Source: Spirodela intermedia (taxonomy: Eukaryota; Streptophyta; Magnoliopsida; Alismatales; Araceae). Taken from it: a stretch of DNA of 64,000 nt. Numbering within the stretch: position 1 is the stretch's first letter; each line of letters opens with the position of its first letter. Positions 1-14,090 of this stretch are shown here, one piece after another. The notes beneath the pieces are model-generated. The model saw only the letters and a program-made list of their open reading frames with translations. It was not told where the DNA came from and made no database searches. Where the stretch lies: assembly GCA_902729315.2 (NCBI GenBank), contig LR746268.1, positions 7,051,501 through 7,115,500 of the forward strand. Direction: 5' to 3'. The translations under genes and the position numbers were made by a program.

Positions 1-385
1 ATCCTATCTTTAGCATGGAATAATGACTAATTTCCTATATGTTAGATCACTTAACGTGCATTTATGTCAAGAATGTGAGTCCGATATCTGGTAGACTGAG
101 TTTTATAGGTACATTTGCATATAGCTCCACAGGAAAACAGCAATTCGGAGAATTACTTATGTACTTACGCATTGCTAATATTCTAGAAGCTGTGCTCAGT
201 GAATGAATGAATACTCATGCATTGTAATCACTTTGGTGGGCTTTGTTTTTTGAATTTAGAAAATTTTAAAAATATGAAAAACCTCATAATATGCTTTGAT
301 CATTGAATTCGATGTTGCTTAACATTGGCTGAAGCTTATTGCTGTTGTGGGTTTGAAGTCTAAAGGCTTTATCTTCTATGGACAG
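1..385. other. Left edge, no resolved exon
   Basis: AT-rich sequence upstream of the first recognised glyoxalase II exon. It may be intron or 5' leader of that gene. No ATG-containing exon with a matching donor phase could be picked out. Confidence 0.4.
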
Positions 386-2715
386 GTGAAACATGGGCCT
401 TATATGTGGACTAGCACGAGGCATCAATGGCTTAAAAAGCGTTTCTTTTACTCTTTTGGGACTTTCGCTATGCATCCTCTCAAAGCATTGAAAAGGGGAC
501 ATGCATATGGGGGTTCCCGTTTTTTATGCAGTGTTTCCAACACATCCTCTTTACAGATTGAACTGGTGAGATTTCTTTTGGGAATCCAAGTCAGTTTTTT
601 TTTTTAACCTAGTTGTGATAGCCTTTCAACGATTCATATGTGTGTGTGTGTGTGTGTGTGTGGATCTTTTAGCCGATACAGATGAACATTCAAGAATATG
701 GATACGGAAATGCATGTTGGATTATTAGCTTTTTACTTTAGAATATTTACACATCGGAGAAAGAACCTCAGTGACACCAAACCCTTATAGGGTGTTGTCC
801 CTTTTTTAGCAGCTTTACAAAGCTTGGTCCACATTAGTTGTTCTTTATTTAAGAGCTAAAATTTTACATGTTTCTAATTTTATCTTATTGAAGAAAACTT
901 TTAATTATGAGTTGTATTCATTGATAAATTACTTTATGATCGCAGGTGCCATGCCTCAGGGATAATTATGCTTATCTTTTGCACGATGTAGATACGGGTA
1001 CAGTAGGAGTTGTGGACCCTTCCGAAGCTAATCCCGTTATAAATGCACTAAATAGGAAGAATCAAAACTTGACATATATACTTAACACCCACCATCATTA
1101 TGACCATACTGGAGGAAATATTGAATTGAAAGAAATGTATGGTGCAAAGGTACGGTTTATTACATGCATACTCTATTTACTAGGGTCTATATTTTCCTCT
1201 TTTTTTTCTTTTTTTTTTCCATGTTCCTTGATGTTCTCACGTTAAGCAATACATACAAATCCAATATAGTAGTGCTGTGCAAAGTGCTTGGATTCCTGTC
1301 AGCTTTTTTTTTTTTAGTAAATTATTTGTCGGATCTTGGAGGGTAACTCATATTTAGTTCATCTTATTACGTTTATACTTCAAGGGGATTCTCTGGGTAA
1401 AACTGCTTCAGACAACCTCGAGATGTCTAAATCTGGATAGTTGGACAAAGCTGTTCCCTCACCTGTCAGCAGATTTATAATACTTCAGCTAATCAGAAAC
1501 GATGATCCATCGCACTCCCGGGCCTCCATCTGATCCCAGCAGATAACACCATTTAAAACAAGAGCAGATGCCTATCTTGCCATCAATTGACTGTCTGGAG
1601 CTATTTTAGATATCCGATTACTATTTATGTCACATTTGTCTTCTTTTATTTTTTCCATTCCCTTCCCCGACATCAGGATCTATCTTCTGATGTTCTGAGT
1701 GCAGGTAATCGGCCCTCATGCTGACAGAGAGAGAATTCCTGGGATTGACATAGCACTCTCTGACCAAGAGAAATGGATGTTTGCAGATCATGAGGTGTTT
1801 GTGCTTGAAACACCTGGGCATACACGAGGTTCTATTTATTACTTTTCTAGAGAGGAGATGTGCTTGCCATCTCTGCTTGATTTGGATATTCTTCATTGAG
1901 GAAATAGTCTTTTTTGGATCAAAATATTTGATATCTACAATGATTTGAACGTTCCTTTCACTGTAATCTTGAACAGGTCATGTAACCTACTACTTTCCTG
2001 GGTCCGGGGCTCTCTTCACTGGGGATACCTTGTTTAGCTTATCTTGTGGCAAGCTTTTTGAAGGAACTCCTGAACAGGTATCATTAGCTTGCCACGAGAT
2101 GGCCGACGGCTGGCGGTGTTCATTCATAAGAAGATAGAGAGAGCTGCTCTGCTATGTAATATGGAGGCAGTTTCTCAATTTTTTTCTGTCTCATTCAGAG
2201 CTTCGTTTAAGGATTCTGCAATCATCCTGTCCTCATGCACAGATGCTGGCTTCGCTTCAAAGAATCATGTCCTTGCCGGATGACACAGACATATACTGCG
2301 GTCACGAATACACGCTGGTACTCTTCCCTGCGTTCTTGCCCATTTAGGCAATATTTTTCCGACTTAGCCAAGTTTCTTCATTGGACAGAGCAATTCGAAG
2401 TTCGCCTTATCTGTAGAGCCGACGAATGAAGCTCTGAAGGCTTATGCTACCCAAGTGGCGGATCTTCGGACCAAGAACCTGCCCACGGTGGAAATAATCT
2501 CTGATATCCTTTTTTGATAAGTCAACGCGGGATAAAGCATCTCAGTTCTGTCTTTCTTGATACCGCAGGTGCCCACGACTCTGGGAAGAGAGAAGATCTG
2601 CAACCCGTTCTTGAGGACCTTCAGTGCAGAGATCCGCCAGACCCTCAGCATCCCCGCGGACGCGTCAGATGCAGAAGCCTTGGGGGTCATCCGTCGTGCG
2701 AAGGATAACTGGTAG
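386..2715 (+). CDS. Glyoxalase II (hydroxyacylglutathione hydrolase), organellar type, 5' end incomplete
   Basis: Second enzyme of the glyoxalase pathway: hydrolyses S-D-lactoylglutathione to D-lactate and glutathione, usually in mitochondria or plastids for this subgroup. Exons: 386-565, 946-1149, 1705-1828, 1977-2077, 2243-2317, 2389-2487, 2569-2715; all junctions are GT-AG and in phase, giving 309 residues from 386. The metallo-beta-lactamase motif THHHYDH lies in exon 2, TGDT in exon 4 and CGHEYT in exon 5, so the binuclear metal ligands are present. The C-terminus ends AKDNW, as in plant GLX2-4/GLX2-5 proteins. The first listed exon begins at an acceptor (gacag|GTG). It encodes a basic, targeting-like stretch before the conserved [13 protein letters not shown] segment. 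The start codon is therefore in an upstream exon that was not identified, or outside the window; an internal ATG at 404 is the alternative. The family assignment is secure; the N-terminus is not. Confidence 0.9.
639..662. repeat. (TG)n microsatellite
   Basis: About twelve TG dinucleotides inside the first resolved intron of the glyoxalase II gene. Confidence 0.9.
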
Positions 2716-3144
2716 CCCCCCGCTGTACTGTTTTATCGTCACGGGTGGAGTCCTCTGATGAAACCCAGCAGGAGTTGACTTTTACGTATCCTACCCAGAG
2801 TCTAAAAGAGAGATCTTTACTTATATATTTTTTTAAATGTGTTGAAATAAATAATGGGTCGAGGGTGTGCACGTGTCCTTCCCTGCCCTTGAGCAAACTG
2901 TCCTCTGGAGCCGCCCTCCCCTTGACGCTCCTTATCATGGTACGCATCGCTGCACACCGAGCTTCTACGTTTAAGCGCGCAGTTGGCCACGACCGCTCCC
3001 CTTCATCCCCTGGGAAGGCGGGCGAGGGCAGACGGAGCTTTTACAGGGAGGCCGCTAGGCAGAGGGAAAAAGGATGATGGTGAGGGCGAAAACGGGGAGC
3101 CTGCCGTAGGACGGAGAAGGACAGGGTAAGCAGGGGAGGGGGAG
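2716..3144. other. Intergenic: glyoxalase II 3' flank and SKIP16 5' flank
   Basis: The first part should hold the 3' UTR of the glyoxalase gene. From about 2950 the sequence becomes GC- and purine-rich and leads into the SKIP16 start, consistent with a 5' UTR. No other gene seen. Confidence 0.5.
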
Positions 3145-5735
3145 ATGGCGGCTCTGGAGACGTTGGAGGGTCTGGTTCTGGAGAGCATCCTCTCCAAGCT
3201 CGGACCCAGGAGCGTTGCCGTCGTTGCCTGCGTCAGCAACCGTCTCCGGTCCTTTGCTGCCGACGAAACTCTGTGGCGTGCCTTCTGCTCCCAGGATCTC
3301 GATCTCTCTGGTCCTGTGGACCCGGACGGCAACCGCTGTGCTTCCTTCAAGGTACTCGCTCTCCTCTCCCCTTCCCCAGATCTTGTGATCTTTCTAGGTC
3401 AATATTCTCGTCGGTAGCTCGAGGATTGCGGGATGATCATTTGTACTGATTGCTTCGGCAGCTTGCTTATCAAATATGGAGGGAATCGTTCATCAAGTAC
3501 CCGTGGCAGCTAGTGATGAGAACCAAGAGGTGCTGGAGCAATATGAAGGACTGGATGGCGGGCAATTTTGCAGAGGCGCACGGGACTCTCCAGAAGGGTG
3601 CTTCGGAATCTGAGATAGAGGAGGTCGAGAAGAATCTCGGGGTGAAACTTCCCCTGCCTACCAGGCTATTGTACAGGTTTTGCAACGGGCAGGACACAAT
3701 GAACGGGGACGTATCTGTGCGCGAGCGGGTTTCTCTGTTGGGCGCCATTGGAGGTTACTGCTTTTATGACCATCTGGTGAACGTGCATTTGCTACCTCTG
3801 ACGAAGATTTTGGAAGAAACGAGACAGTGTAGAAGACAGCTGGGTTTTTCCACCAGGTCGAAGCTCATCGTTGTGGCAGTTTCATACTTTGTTGAGAAGT
3901 TTTTTTTCCTCAACTGTGGCGACGGCCAGCTTTTTGTCGGAACCAAGAATCTTACGGATGGGGAGATGCTTCCATGCGTTCCTCAAGCTTCGATCAGACC
4001 ACCGCCAGGTGATAGCAACGGCGTGTTGCAGGATGCAATGCTGCTATGGCTGGAGGAACATACCAGGTGCTTACAAAGTGGTCTGTTCCAACTTCGTGAG
4101 TTCCATAAAAGGAAAATGATCTGCTTGTTCCCAGAAGCACCTCCATCATGCACTGTTGCAATAACAAATGGCGTAAAGGTACTAGCAATTCATGAATCAG
4201 ATCTTACGACTCTGTTGCCTCCGTAGCCATTTTGTTTTCTGATATACTCGTGGACTGCATTAAAAAAATAAATTTAATGGTTGAAATGAAATTCGCCTGT
4301 TGAATGTTTATTTTCTGAAATTTTTTAAATTCATCATATTCTTATGAGAGATTGAAATGAAAAATCGTAGGATCATACTTCGGGGTCATGAACGAGTTTT
4401 TTATGTTTCAAAAATTCTTTTCTCTCCAATGCTTTGTAGATTCGCTGGGAAGAATTGCAAGGTTCAATGTATCAATAAAGGAGAAGATATAATTCCTACT
4501 GTTTTTTTGGCAGTCCTTTGTCTTGCTGAATGACCATAATTTAACCGATGAAAAAAAAATGCAGACTGATGAATGTTCAGGCTTTTCTCTAGATTTATTT
4601 CGTCTGGAAGGGGAAGAGTGACTAACCTAAGAAAAGGGGAAATTATTGAATATAAATTATTATATTAGTGGTAAATGAACTGTGCGAAGTGAACAAACTG
4701 TGGAAGATTAAATATTGCAGACTTTTCTTTAGACTATGGCCCATCAACTTTAAGTACTGGAACACAACCAGTCCTCCGGTTCTTAAACTGATTGTTTCTC
4801 ATAGCGACAAGTTTCATCATATCTCTGATATCTATGTATGTATGTGTGTTTATTAACAAGTTTCATCATATATATGTATAAAGTTGGTTGGTGTTCGTAC
4901 ACGTTTCATATTTCTGATATGCGTGTATACATTTGTTTATTTATTTCAGGTTCGTGCTTCTTCCATCCTTGTTCCAGAGCTGTGCGACCTAAATGATGAA
5001 GGGGGCGATAAGTACTGGTTTGCCTATTCTATACGTTTGTCTCTATCACCTGAGGGATGCATGCTGGATGGGGTACTCCATAACTCCTGCCAGCTTTATT
5101 CACGACACTGGATCATCCGTGCACAGGAGAATGTCGTATCAGATGTGCGTGGAGAGGCTGTAATAGGAAAGGTACTTAATCTTTATTACTCACCCAAGGC
5201 AGCTCTTCACCAGAATTCATCAGAAACACCCCAGTTTCACTGATTTCGCTTATCCTTGATGAAAATCTTGAAGAATATGAAACCTATCATTTCTCAAGGT
5301 TTTGATGATCCTACAAGGGTCATTCCAGTGGGCCTCACATGTTTATGATTTGCTGTCATAAACATAGGTGTTCATCAGTTTTTTCGACATCATTCTGCGA
5401 GAAATAATCTATTGCTGGAGGAAATAATCTAGTGGGCTGGGTGCAATTACGATTTTTTTTTCTTCCTGCAGTTCCCCCTATTGTTTCCAGATGAGGAAGA
5501 ATTTGTATATGAGAGTTGCGCTTCACTGCCCAGGACTCCGGGTTCCATCGAAGGATCATTCACATTTATCCCCGGAAGGTAATCGACATTAGCATCAGAT
5601 CTTCGGTGGTTTGTGTCATAAACTTTCTGTAACCTCTGGCTATCAATTCCCCTCAGATTGACAGATCAAAAAGGCAGGCAATTTGAGGTGGAAGTCGCAC
5701 GATTTTCCCTTCAAGTTCCAAGCTACATCTTCTGA
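3145..5735 (+). CDS. SKIP16: F-box protein SKIP16 (F-box, SUKH/KNR4-like and ApaG domains)
   Basis: Probable substrate receptor of an SCF ubiquitin ligase; Arabidopsis SKIP16 binds the SKP1-like protein ASK. Exons: 3145-3351, 3462-4178, 4950-5171, 5472-5578, 5657-5735; GT-AG and in phase, 443 residues, close to the Arabidopsis protein. The F-box is at about residues 5-45. A SUKH/KNR4-type domain follows; its first strand region reads ASESEIEEVEKNLGVKLP, then LPTRLLYRFCNGQ. The C-terminal third (about 310-443) is an ApaG/DUF525 domain containing FAYSIRLSLSPEG, CQLYSRHWII, GEAVIG and TPGSIEGSFTF. Ends with PSYIF, typical of the family. The ATG is the first in the open frame and directly precedes the F-box. 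It converges on ZPR1. No defect seen. Confidence 0.95.
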
Positions 5736-6056
5736 TTGATTGAAGCAGCTTTCCCATGTCTTCTCTTCCGCTCCCTCCATGACAGTCATATACTGGTTCT
5801 TAACTGTATTATGAGACTGTTGCTGCCTTGTGGTCCTTCAGCTTCTTGTTGCCATATGGGTGGAGAATTTGATGAATTGATGAAGGATGGTGGATTCAAT
5901 GGTCTCAGTGGGATCTAGCGGCAGAACTGACCGCATATGGTTCAAACAATATACAATGAAAGAAAACAAAGACTATATTCAGGAACCCAAGAAACCAGAA
6001 GATCAGGTTTAGGCTAAAAGAGGGAATATTCTGACGACCCACTGCAGAGATCTCTA
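5736..6056. other. Shared 3' region of convergent SKIP16 and ZPR1
   Basis: About 320 bp between the two stop codons of convergent genes; it must hold both 3' UTRs. No gene or repeat seen. Confidence 0.6.
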
Positions 6057-9000
6057 TCAATTTTCTGCAGGATTGCTGTAAGCTGCGTCAGCTGAAGATG
6101 TGTCCATATCATTCAAGCCCAGCTCCTCATTCTGCTCCCATGTTCTCTCGTATTCCTCCACTGCAAACGTGGTGAAGGTTCAAAGAAATTAACCAATCTG
6201 TCTGCAAGAAATGCAATAGGTTATATATAAAACGAGGCAAATTGACATCCAGAACATACTGATGAGCTGATGGTCATCTTCGATTGCATCAGTGGCTGGT
6301 GAAACAAATGAACTTGATAATGCATCATCAATAATTAAAGTCCATGGTTGCTCCATGTTCAGCAGCTGCAACAGTTGAAGGCAAGAAAGAAGCAGGCATA
6401 TTAGCAGCAGGGGAACTAGAAAGAAAATACCCTGTGTGTAATATTCTAGAGCATACCTTAGCAAGCCTTTCCTTGAAGTCCAGCCACTTCTTTCTTCTAC
6501 CATCATCAAGACTATCGCCAAAAGTAAATCCATGAACTCGTTGAAGGTCTGAAAAAAAATCATAATGTTTCTATTGTCCAGAGTGGAATAAATTTAATGA
6601 TGAAAAATATTTATTTATGACCGTCATACTAATGTTCGAAGAGTTATTTTTGCAGTATAATTCTATGCAATATGACCAATATTCGGAATAAACACTGGAG
6701 GTCATGCCATCATAAGCATCATAAGATCTGTGGTTATAAAGAAGGGCACATTCCACTCGATGAAATTAAGATGGGCACCAAAGCGCTAATAGTTATTCTT
6801 AAGCTGTGCTTAAATGTCATTATCCACATGACAATTGTCCTGCATTGTTTAATACAAAAAAAAAAAAAAAAAAAAAAACCTATTCAGTGTTAATCGGTCC
6901 CCCCCTCTAAGCCGTTACGAATGATGACAGCACCTGGGTGTCTTAGAAGAATCGACTAATTCAATGTTGTAGTTACCAGTAAATCTCTAAACGAAGATCA
7001 CAACCCTAAAAGTGCAATGAAGAAAGAAACTTGCATCGATTAGTTTGGGCTTGGAATCCACATTCGGAAACGAACTAGTAAACTGAAGCACAATACAAAA
7101 AAATGGAAGTTAATTATACTGGATACGGAGCTTACTTTCGCTAATTTTGGTAATCAATCCTTCAACTGTTGTAACAAGCCCACCCAATGTCCCACTTGTG
7201 AGATCTAGTTCAAGCTCAGGAACTGACACACTTGCATTATCCGACTGTTAAAAGAAGAAAGCAGAAACATCAGAGGACAGAAGGGACTCAGATGACCCGG
7301 GTGCCTCATATCAAGCGGGTACACAATGAAAATCTATGGCCCATCTGCAGATCCATAAAATATTTTCCAAAAAAAAACTAGAAGAGATGTTTCCGTACAG
7401 AAACCAAAGAAAGGATTAAAAAAGGAGATAGGAAATGAAAAAATTAATTAGGACAACATAGTGTGTCCGTGGTATTTTGAGCCCAATGGGCCTAGGATCG
7501 TTTGAAAACAAAGAAAAAGCTGCTCCGGAGTAGCAAGAATCAGCAAGTCAAACTGAGGATAGGAATTCAGGAGCAAGAAAATTCATATAAATAATCCACA
7601 ATGCTAAATGAAGAAAGTATTCTGCGATGCGTGCATCAAGGTATTTATCAATTGACAAAATACCCAGGACCTAGCCCAATATGTATCTTCTTGTAAACTT
7701 TAATTTAATTAGAATAAAATAATAAATTAAAAGTTTTGAATATAATGAATTGATTTAGTCTATTCCATTAAAAAAGTTTAGTTCGGTGATTTAATATCTG
7801 AAGCCTATGACATAAAGGACGAACCTTTATCACATCACGGCTGAGATCTGCAGAGTTCTGAACATGCAAAATAATCCTCCGACCTTTTGCTGGAATCTCA
7901 CCACCAGGCTTCAACTGTTTTGTTCAAAGAAAGTAAATGAAACTGGGAGAGAGCATGAGATAAAATGTTTGCAGCAAGGTAATGCCATACACAGGTATGA
8001 GCATTAAAGATGAATCTAAGATCATATGCTTCTGCGGTATTAACAAACCTCAGAGCTGCGGTAACCACACTGGTCACAAGTAGTCGCCATTACGATTACC
8101 TCCCGAAAGTAAGGAATCTCTGTAATCTAGTTAGTGCCAAACAAGAGCATATTCAACTTTGAAATAATTTTCTGAGGAAAGTGCATTAAAATATTCAGTA
8201 CCCTGCACGATTTTTTGGCATACCCAGTAAAATCATTTGTACCCAATTAGCGTAGGGCACAGAATGGAAGGAAGAAGGATACTAGTCGCAAAAAAACGAG
8301 TGACACAGCTGACCCCACAAGCTCCACATGTAGATGGCATGGTTAGAACCTGAGCAAGGAAAGATTAGCATTAGCCTGAGAAATTAAAGAATGTCGAATT
8401 CTTTGCCAACCTGCAACACCCACCTCTTCTGGTGCCGTGTACCTGCATAATGCAGCAGCAACTTCTTCACTGTCAGCCTGAGCAATTGTCCGACGATTGC
8501 CAACTGCTCCAATTGAACCATGCGCTTCCCTTTGTGGGCTTACCGATGATGCATCTCCAGAATTTATTTCGGAATCTCCAGCCTGAAATGGCTCAGATAG
8601 AAACCCTAAGGATGCTTGTTGTTCTCTTGAACGTTCATAAAAGCTGATTGATAGTGATGGATCCGGAGATGGCGCATACCTATATTATTGCAAAGAATGA
8701 TCAAAAAACAAAATCATAATACATCAAGAAATCAATAATTTCGATCTTGACAAGATGAAAAGACAATGTAATCAGTAGTGAGAATCAAAGAACTATGAAA
8801 TAAAAAAAGAGGCGAACATTCAGAGTCAGAGAGTGAGGGAGAGACAGAGGACCTTAATGAATTAATAATAATATACATGCTACATATTGTCAATCCAGTC
8901 ACTAAACAAAAAAAAGAAGTTTGTAGTTCAAAACCTTAGAAAGCCAATTTAAGAGAAAGAGGATTCAAGAAGCAAGTCATCATCAAAATCTTTTTTAATA

Positions 9001-12000
9001 AGCAAAAGCAAGAAATAGGAAAACATCAAAGAGGATAATAAGCAGTGATGAGAAGGGAAAATGATTGAAAATACACCAGCAAAGGAGGTAACATCCCTCC
9101 CGTTTGATGGACCAAGACTATAGTCTCATTTCACTATTTAATGATAACTTCACACCATTAAATCCAATGTAAAATGAGAACGATCTGTAGCTTCCTAGTT
9201 CCTAAAATGGAATATGATCGAGAGGAGATTGTGAAATTGAGACCCAGATTCCTTCATACAACCCAAGACATGAGAGTGACATAACCTGTCCAGATGCACG
9301 TAATCTACTTTAGTTGAATAACCACGGGCAGAATTGACACACCAGTGTAAAATGAAAATACAATTCACTCCCTGACCATAGGGGTGAAAGCTTTATTTGA
9401 CATAAATGGGGAAAACGTAATAAAAATGAGGCCAGAAGGTGCATCAATGAGACTACAGTTGTTGAGACATTTCAGTGTTGGTCCAATGTCCGGAGTAGAA
9501 AGGTGTACTGCTGACCCCAACATCATCTAAAAGTATGGTAAAGAGTATATGTCATTAATTATTTTAAGTGCCTGGGGATTCTAACCACGATGATTTGAAA
9601 AACATCATTACCAACCAATTAAAAAAAAAAGGAGAATGCAAACTGAATCTGGAATGACAGTACATTTCGCTGAACTGGGACCTGGACCTGGTTTCCAAGA
9701 ACTTACGGGTTCTCAATAAAGCTATTTCCAGCTGGATCGTTGAGAACAAATGTAAAGGAAGCATCTCCTGCCGCAAATGATCTCAGCTTTTTCAAAAATG
9801 CGTTGATGGCTTCAGCTGTGTCAGGAGCCACTTTCTGCAAAAGGAAAAAAGAGTAATGCTTGACAAATTAAAATATATGGTAATAATCTAGTAAAAAAAT
9901 GCTCCACAGCAGCATACCTTACGCTCCTCTTGAAGGGCCTCTAACTCCTCAGAAGCTCGCAATAGCACACCTTCCACCTACAAGGTAAAAAAATCACAAC
10001 AGAACGTGCACCGTTTATGCACTAGAAGAAGATATTCGAAGTCTACGCTAAGATAGCTGACATGTCTTATGTTTCTTCAGTCTCCTGTTTCCCAATAATA
10101 CCAAGTGCTTATAAATATTAAAAGTGTATATGAATATTATTAAGCATATTACCAAGCAGGTAAGGCGCCAAAAAGGTCACCGCCAGTTACAGGTAATTCT
10201 CTACAAACCGGGAGCATACTTCATGGACATGCAAAAAATAGAGAATGGATCTGACACCAAAATACTAGTATAGGAATATAGAGCGATGCTAAGCTTCTGA
10301 CTATGAGTTCATATCAACATCCGTTATGGTTACTTCCAATTCAATAGAATCACATATCTAAAAGAACGGTTGGCATACAGTAGAAAGAGTTCCACGTTGA
10401 GCTTCAGGAGGAATCTCAAATTCCAACTCCGGTATCTGAAAGGAAATGTAACAAGGAGAAGGTCAATGAGATAGATAAACAGCAATTATCAATCGGAACA
10501 CAGGGAAACGCAGATAAATCAAAGCCATCACTTTTGTGCAGATGACCACACAAGAGGTTCGTCAATTTCACCTACACGCGAAAAAAAGTGTTTACACTTG
10601 AAAAAATATGACATCAATTTCATGCAGCAGTGCCTTGGGTGAAATGATGTTCTAGCCATTAGGACAACGTTCCTTAAAAAAAAGAAAGTGTCGTCTTGGG
10701 GAAATGGTGTCAAGGACCAAGCCAATAGTTCAAAACAACTCATACCATTGTACACACATCACATAGTTATGGAACATATGAAATACCAGCTTCCTCCCAA
10801 AATGATACAGCAAAATCTTGGCAGGAGATGCGATTTGGTGGAAAACAAATTATCAGACAATGAAACATATCCAAGAGTGGGATACATGTCCTGAATTGAG
10901 ACAAGAAATGAGTCGTTCCTTTCTCACCAGGCTCTAGATATTTCTATATGAGAACTAAACACTGAGAGAACAATTCTTTTTTCACTACATATTAATAAAG
11001 TCACAGAGATTGGTCCTTGAAAACCGAATAAGAGAATTATAGAAAAAAATTTGGAAAACTGAAGCAGGATTCAATACTGAGCAATTATTCCACAGATATT
11101 CATATGCTTGACATCGAAAAAATGGCAAAGGCTAAGTATTTTTACAAAGCTTGGTATAGCCCATCCAATAAAAAGGAAACTTGGAACACAATAGAGGTAA
11201 GACATATTTTTCATTCTTAACAAACACTCTATAGAAGTCTAACCATGATGGGCAATTTTCTGTGGAATCACTCCTTTATATGTTTTTCTGCCATCAAGCA
11301 GCTGCATGTTTCTCTCGGTGGTATCTTATATTTAGAAGCAAGTGGGTGTCGAAGGGAGATCACTTCATTTCTCACAGTAATATATGGTACAGTCCCTAAG
11401 AACAAAAGGACAGAAGAAACATCATATAGAGTATGCTGATTCGTAACTATGACGAAAATTGCCATAAACTATGACGAAAGAACACCAATTGACAATAAAT
11501 GGATGAAAAAGAAGTTCAGTAAAGTATGTTGCAATGACTTTAATTCGGTTTCTTCAAATAAAATATCAAACGAGCCATAACAATGTAGAAGAAAAACAGA
11601 TTGATGCTTAAAGCACATACAATAAGTAGGCTTTAGAACAACCTATAGGCAACATGCTAGAATGTTAATGTCGAGAGGTATGTTGATTCGTGTTCTGGCC
11701 CCTAGCAGGCCTTTTTGACTTGTATTTCTTAAACCTCTTCCTAAATGCAAGTGCATATTCATTAAACCCTTCGAAACATTTACAGAGAGAGCTGGATGTC
11801 ATGGACAAGAAATGATAATCAACCGAAGTACGAACATGAAAATATGACTAGAAGAGGTGGGGGGGTATTTTCTTTAAAACTCAAGCACCACCATTTCAAG
11901 GAAAAATGAATTTGAAAAATACACATTCAGCACACGAACCACACCTTGATGGAAGCCGAATCAGATTTTACCACTTGGCGGTTAAGAATCTGCAAAAAAG

Positions 12001-14090
12001 GAATATAATTAGTACGACATAGATGTAACCCAGGATTTTGCATTCTATTACACAGGATGCAAAATCTTCCCTATAACTTGATATCATGCCCTAAGCACAG
12101 TTTTTTCAATTGTTCATAGAGTATCAAAGGGGTTCCTAAACTGGACAAGAGACCGTTGATGTACGGTTCATTGTAAGTTATCATCAAACTAACAGGTACT
12201 GACATCAGCAATATTAAGACGCAGCAGGGGATCTACTACACTCTCTTCCAAGAAGGCAATTCCCTTTGACAACTGGTATTATTACAAAGACAGACAAACA
12301 TTTTTGTCCTCTACGTAGTCACACACGGGTAGGATTGTGAATGAGAAAGCAACAAACCTTTTCGCCACGATCTAAGTGAAATACTTGTACCCTTACGAAA
12401 ATCAACAAAAAACGTATGTTCTTGACAATTACAACACTTGAACTTTGGTTTCAACTTCTCATTCTACCATATTATTCCCATGTGAAGAGGGAAAGATGGA
12501 AAGAAAAAAAAATAATACATAATGATGTGAGTGAAGAGGGAAAGAAGGATCGGACTACCGAAAATTTAGAATTCTACTTATTTCCCTTGGTGATTATAGC
12601 ATTGCATCTGGTTTACAGATAAAGTTTAACCGGAGACTATTTACAACAATCAAATTTCAATTCGCCACAGGCCGCTTTATTAACCAATGCACGAAGAATA
12701 TCTCAACATAGCAAGCAAACAGTAAGACCCTGTATGAATATTATGCACACATTCACCTAACTTCATAGGCACCTTTGGTTATGACTACTATTTCTAAGCA
12801 TTGCTGCTGAAACGATAAATCTAAAATACACAGCTTGACTGTTCCATCTTCAGTCACTTCACACTAAATTTAACAAAAATGTGAAATACTAGTAGTTATT
12901 TCCTCCAAGTCAGCCATTTATGAATATACTGGGCAGCATTCATCTCAAGTTCCGTTCTAGATAAGCAGTTCCAAGCTCAATAATCTAGAAAATTTCGTCT
13001 AAAATTCCCACAATGCGTCAAGTCTTGAAAGCAACGAATTTCTCATCTGCCCATAGCCAAGAATATCAATCAATCTGCTTATCCTTTGAAACCAATAGAT
13101 AACAGACAAATTATCACTAATCTAACAAATTACGCTCTATATTTTGTCTTAAGATAGGCTTATTTGATCCCTGCCTCAATTTACACGTCCATGGGATTCA
13201 TATCCATCTGGAGTCCAGATAGGGAAATTAGAGCAAAAATCTAGCACGAAATTATCGATTTCATAATTGATGGAAAAATATAAACCAGAACTCAATGAAA
13301 TGGCTAACACGTCATATAGAGGGCACAGCGTTCCTACTTAAACAGGTAAGTACAGCAGTGAAGGTTCCCAGTGGATAATAATTAATAGGTTAAGGAGAAG
13401 GAAGTGACTTACGACGTACACGACACAAATGCGTATCAAACCCCAGAAAAGAAATTTCAACAAAAATCTGTATTTACCTGAACATCACCAGATGGAACTT
13501 TCAAACTGTAAAGACAGCCTCGGGGCTGGATAGCACCAGCAAACTGCACTTCATTATTTCTGAAGAATGAAACACAAGTCATGACCATTGTTAGAAAGTC
13601 AAAGATGGTATTTAGTGGCGCAAGTACATTTTTGGATGACATATAAAGTCTAACAGCATGGACGGCATTCTGAATTAGTTCAGACTGAGGACCTTTCGTT
13701 GCAGTGGGGGCACTCGAAGGCCATCAGTATAACCTAAATTAGCAGGAAAAGAGATTAAAGATGGGTAAAAATCACAATGGCGAAGAAGAAGAAAAAAATG
13801 AGAGAAGCAAGGGGTAAAACATACCTCCCTAAAATGTGGAATCCTGGTTGCAAGGAACCTGGTTGTGCCCTGTCGCAGAGTCAGCAAACTGAAAGAATCA
13901 GGGAGAGAAAAAAAACAGAATTTGAAGATAATTTTTTTCTGTTCTTCTGGGGAGACGCCATTACATTCTCTCCGCACCGCATGCAGAGGCTTTCCGTCGC
14001 GTACAGGAAGGACGAGGTCTCGCCTTCTTCGGACACTGTCTCCGCGGCTTTTCCAACTTCCACAATCGTTTCGCCACCGCCACCGTCCAT
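6057..14090 (-). CDS. ZPR1: Zinc finger protein ZPR1
   Basis: Eukaryotic ZPR1, a two-zinc-finger protein that binds eEF1A and assists its folding. Sixteen exons in transcript order: 13965-14090, 13825-13869, 13693-13733, 13478-13559, 11945-11989, 10379-10435, 9918-9977, 9707-9834, 8424-8679, 8283-8349, 8049-8119, 7825-7914, 7136-7244, 6457-6548, 6260-6365, 6057-6160. Every junction is GT-AG and phases close, giving 492 residues, the usual plant length. Two tandem ZPR1 modules are visible. Zinc finger 1 has CMRC (C36, C39) and CPHC (C65, C68); zinc finger 2 has CGAC (C288, C291) and CDQC (C317, C320). Each is followed by its beta-rich ZPR1 domain, including [13 protein letters not shown]. The tail carries [20 protein letters not shown]. 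The start is the ATG at 14090; the frame opens upstream only with non-ATG codons. Head-to-head with the bZIP gene. Confidence 0.95.
6856..6878. repeat. poly(A) tract
   Basis: About 23 consecutive A residues within a ZPR1 intron. No recognisable retroposed gene precedes it. Confidence 0.85.

Noticed and set aside
6856-6878. poly(A) run as the tail of a retroposed sequence
   Set aside because: No SINE-like body, LINE or processed gene is recognisable before it and no target-site duplication was seen.
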